In this document: piece by piece, positions 7,050-8,341 of the stretch
Layout: every line of letters starts with the position of its first letter
Position numbering within the stretch: the first letter of the stretch is position 1
Assembly: GCA_002505935.1 (NCBI GenBank)
Contig: DAWL01000015.1
Location: 1,115 to 9,455, forward strand
From: Euryarchaeota archaeon UBA226
GTDB lineage: Archaea; Thermoplasmatota; Poseidoniia; Poseidoniales; Poseidoniaceae
Direction of reading: 5' to 3'
DNA length: 8,341 bases
Translations under genes and position numbers: made by a program
Notes under the pieces: generated by a model
What the model was told of the DNA's origin: nothing
The model's database searches: none
The model's input: the letters and a program-made list of their open reading frames with translations, nothing else

Positions 7050-7589
7050 TTACCATTCTTCGGCATGCATCTGTACAATCGGGTTATTCTCGTAACGTAA
7101 ATGCAACCATGCGGAGTATATCTCCCCAACCTCTGGGATCTCTTCTGCAAGTTTGGGTATGCGGTTGTTGAATTTTTTCTGGAAGGAATTGCTATTTGTT
7201 CCTAGTTCTTTTTGGATATCCCTAAGCCCGAAGTAATCTCCTCTCTCTACACTTCTTACTAGGTATCTGAAAGCATCTCCAAGGCCAGAAGAGCGCATCC
7301 TATCATGAACCATTATCGCTCGCGAGACCACGGGCGGTGTGCTTCCTTGTTCGGCATGTTTGCGCAACGCCTTCAACAGTCTATTGACTCCCTCTTCATC
7401 GGACAAATCATTGGGTATTCTTTCATCATTATTGGTCATCTCCACCATGCCTTTGTTGGAGACACCAGGGTATTTGCGAACCAGTTGATATATCGCTCGC
7501 AGTTCCGCTGGGACCTTGTTTCTCGACCCCAATTTCCGATTCGCCACGTCAATTCGTACCTGTCGATACGGTTGAATGCAACGGTGCAT
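7050..7589 (-). CDS. Hypothetical protein, possible helix-turn-helix content
   Basis: I do not recognise a family. The longest reading gives 179 residues. The part from residue 52 on is convincing: a hydrophilic start (NNDERIPNDLSDEEG), amphipathic helices (67-81, 100-115), and a segment near 120-145 (GLRDIQKELG then SFQKKFNNRIPKLAEE) that could be a helix-turn-helix. It is charged and cytosolic, with one cysteine (C4) and no membrane helix. The start is uncertain. The first ATG (7589) has no ribosome binding site and leaves only 47 bases to the divergent gene. Met48 (7448) or Met51 (7439) would fit better with the TATA-like GATATATC at 7487-7494, placed about 39 bases before Met48. In the short version residues 1-47 are promoter and leader. 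Its stop lies 13 bases from the stop of the surface protein gene, in convergent orientation. A regulator is possible but is only a guess. Confidence 0.65.
   Translation of the reverse strand: MHRCIQPYRQVRIDVANRKLGSRNKVPAELRAIYQLVRKYPGVSNKGMVEMTNNDERIPNDLSDEEGVNRLLKALRKHAEQGSTPPVVSRAIMVHDRMRSSGLGDAFRYLVRSVERGDYFGLRDIQKELGTNSNSFQKKFNNRIPKLAEEIPEVGEIYSAWLHLRYENNPIVQMHAEEW
7487..7494 (-). promoter_or_regulatory. TATA-like box for the 7050-7589 gene (internal-start model)
   Basis: GATATATC lies about 39 bases upstream of the internal ATG at 7448 on the minus strand. With the usual archaeal spacing of about 25 bases to the transcription start, this would leave a leader of roughly 15 bases. The box is itself palindromic, so orientation is not proven. 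It is inside the longest reading frame, so it counts as a promoter only if translation starts internally. Confidence 0.3.
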
Positions 7590-7591
7590 TC
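7574..7591. repeat. Palindrome at the divergent 5' ends
   Basis: GAATGCA (7574-7580) and TGCATTC (7585-7591) form perfect 7-bp inverted arms around a 4-base spacer. The palindrome overlaps the most upstream start codon of the minus-strand gene and lies about 10 bases before the TATA-like box of the plus-strand gene. It has the size and symmetry of a dimeric regulator site, but a chance occurrence or an RNA hairpin is also possible. Confidence 0.4.
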
Positions 7592-7600
7592 TCTTTGTAG

Positions 7601-7610
7601 GGGATATTTC
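7601..7610 (+). promoter_or_regulatory. TATA-like box for the 7637-8218 gene
   Basis: GGGATATTTC is centred about 31 bases before the ATG at 7637. With archaeal spacing the transcript would begin within a few bases of that ATG, so the message would be nearly leaderless. This fits the absence of a ribosome binding site and argues against the upstream GTG at 7616. Confidence 0.35.
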
Positions 7611-7636
7611 GATAGGTGACTAGCCTTGGCCACATC

Positions 7637-8218
7637 ATGCCCGAGGTCCGCTGGTCCAGATTTGTACTATCAGGTACAGAGTTGTTACCCGGACAGGTTG
7701 GAATTTCATCACCACAATTGTCTAGACTGGATTGCATGATTGAAATCCGCAGAAGCGGAGATTCAATTTTACCTATAGAGGCGCTCAAGGAATTGGCTGG
7801 GCGCTGCAAAAGCCTGATGGTTGACCCGCACACATTTGATCATCAAGAGTTGATAGATTGCTTGATGCTTGGCTCTTCGCTCGTATGCATAGACCATCGC
7901 GCTGATGTCAAACACTTGCAATTGGCTCATGCCTCTTCTGCAAACATTGTCGTTAAGCTAGAACTAGATGCTGACATGCTCGAAGAACCGGAAGAGCATT
8001 TCAATCGCTTGCGAGAGTTGTCGTCCCAAGTTGGAGATTTCATGCTTGTCAAGACTAGATTACCGGGTATTCTAGAGGAATGGTGGGAATCTCTACCTCG
8101 CTCGATTAGGAATTCATGGAGGTGGATTATGGCTCCTGCAGAAGGTCAAACGCTACCTCTGTCTCATTCTCGCCGCATTCATTCTTGGGCAGTTAGCGGA
8201 GATCTATTTCTCCGCTAA
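7637..8218 (+). CDS. Hypothetical cytosolic protein (193 aa), alternating beta/alpha pattern
   Basis: I do not recognise this protein with confidence. From the ATG it has 193 residues, no signal peptide and no membrane helix. The stretch from about residue 31 to 142 alternates short hydrophobic strands with helices: CMIEIRR, SLMVDPHTFDH, SLVCIDHRAD, NIVVKLELDAD, then FMLVKTRLPG. This is the look of part of a (beta/alpha) barrel or a related alpha/beta fold. The HisA/HisF-like barrels have a similar rhythm, but the length is short for a full barrel (usually about 240) and I see no diagnostic phosphate-binding motif. The C-terminus is rich in tryptophan (EEWWES, then SWRWIM). A GTG at 7616 would add seven residues; I chose the ATG because a TATA-like box (7601-7610) is well placed for a nearly leaderless transcript. 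It is divergent from the 7050-7589 gene and convergent with the tRNA gene at the right edge. Confidence 0.75.
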   Translation: MPEVRWSRFVLSGTELLPGQVGISSPQLSRLDCMIEIRRSGDSILPIEALKELAGRCKSLMVDPHTFDHQELIDCLMLGSSLVCIDHRADVKHLQLAHASSANIVVKLELDADMLEEPEEHFNRLRELSSQVGDFMLVKTRLPGILEEWWESLPRSIRNSWRWIMAPAEGQTLPLSHSRRIHSWAVSGDLFLR

Positions 8219-8276
8219 ATTCCTGACTCTATTCAATCCCAATTCCAAAGCACGAAAATAATACTCAGAGATACAA

Positions 8277-8323
8277 GGCGCGAGCATCCCTCAGAGCATG
8301 ATGGAAGCAGAGATGCTCGTGCC
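8277..8323. repeat. Inverted repeat joining the tRNA 3' end and its downstream spacer
   Basis: The 12 bases 8277-8288 (GGCGCGAGCATC) are the reverse complement of 8312-8323 (GATGCTCGTGCC) except at one position. The right arm covers the 3' acceptor strand and discriminator of the tRNA. The loop of 23 bases contains a further GAGCAT (8294-8299). As plus-strand RNA the odd pair is a G-U wobble; as minus-strand RNA it is an A/C mismatch. It could mark the end of the convergent plus-strand transcript or interfere with folding of the pre-tRNA. Confidence 0.5.
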
Positions 8324-8341
8324 GGGATTTGAACCCGGGTC
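8314..8341 (-). tRNA. tRNA gene, 3' part only, identity not determined
   Basis: Read on the minus strand, the right edge gives the end of the variable loop (GAC), a perfect T arm with stem CCGGG / CCCGG (8338-8334 and 8326-8322) around the loop TTCAAAT (8333-8327), the 3' acceptor strand CACGAGC (8321-8315) and discriminator A (8314). The next bases are TCT, so CCA is not encoded and must be added by CCA-adding enzyme. The 5' acceptor strand should read GCTCGTG outside the window. The D arm and anticodon are also outside, so the amino acid is unknown. The gene converges with the plus-strand gene ending at 8218. Confidence 0.9.

Noticed and set aside
8219..8288. A second tRNA on the plus strand ending at the CGAGCA-like sequence
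   Set aside because: The bases upstream do not form a T arm (no TTCRANY loop flanked by paired stems); only the short inverted copy of the acceptor end is present.
8277..8341. tRNA-associated integration site (att)
   Set aside because: An att site would be a direct repeat of the tRNA end next to an integrase or mobile element. Here the repeat is inverted and no integrase is in the window.
1..8341. CRISPR arrays, insertion sequences, toxin-antitoxin or defence genes
   Set aside because: No regularly spaced direct repeats, transposase motifs, terminal inverted repeats with target duplications, or known defence domains were seen on either strand.

Overview
The window looks archaeal, most likely a marine Thermoplasmatota genome of the Marine Group II (Poseidoniia) type. 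This is an inference from style, not from a marker gene. The signs are a very large exported beta-rich protein (kelch, jelly-roll-like and CARDB-like parts) held by one C-terminal membrane helix with an acidic tail, a soluble HEAT-repeat protein, a compact DEAD-box helicase, several genes with no visible ribosome binding site, moderate G+C, and a tRNA without an encoded CCA end. No mobile element, integrase, CRISPR array or rRNA is visible.

Layout. From 2366 down to 1, three minus-strand genes run in the same direction with gaps of 39 and 60 bases: a 411-residue HEAT-repeat protein, a 71-residue unknown basic protein, and a DEAD-box RNA helicase whose C-terminal part lies beyond the left edge. 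They look like one transcription unit. A 15-base G+C-rich element (853-867 and 2377-2391, 13 of 15 bases identical) lies before the first and the third of these genes. A 116-base divergent spacer separates this unit from one plus-strand gene of 4.55 kb (2483-7036). It encodes a 1517-residue surface protein with signal peptide, kelch propeller, jelly-roll-like domain, long beta-rich middle, CARDB-like domain, membrane helix and a cytoplasmic tail ending in a small aromatic motif. It converges on a small minus-strand gene (7050-7589) with only 13 bases between the stop codons. That gene is divergent from a plus-strand gene of unknown function (7637-8218), and the stretch between them holds a 7-bp-arm palindrome and two TATA-like boxes. 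At the right edge is the 3' part of a minus-strand tRNA gene, whose end takes part in an unusual 12-base inverted repeat with the downstream spacer.

How they work together. The helicase unit plausibly serves RNA metabolism, with the HEAT protein as a possible protein-binding scaffold; this rests only on gene order. The surface protein appears to be a stand-alone unit for binding at the cell exterior. I see no evidence for a defence system or other clear multi-gene novelty. The most interesting items are the cytoplasmic aromatic tail motif and the G8 tract of the surface protein, the repeated G+C-rich element, and the tRNA-end inverted repeat.
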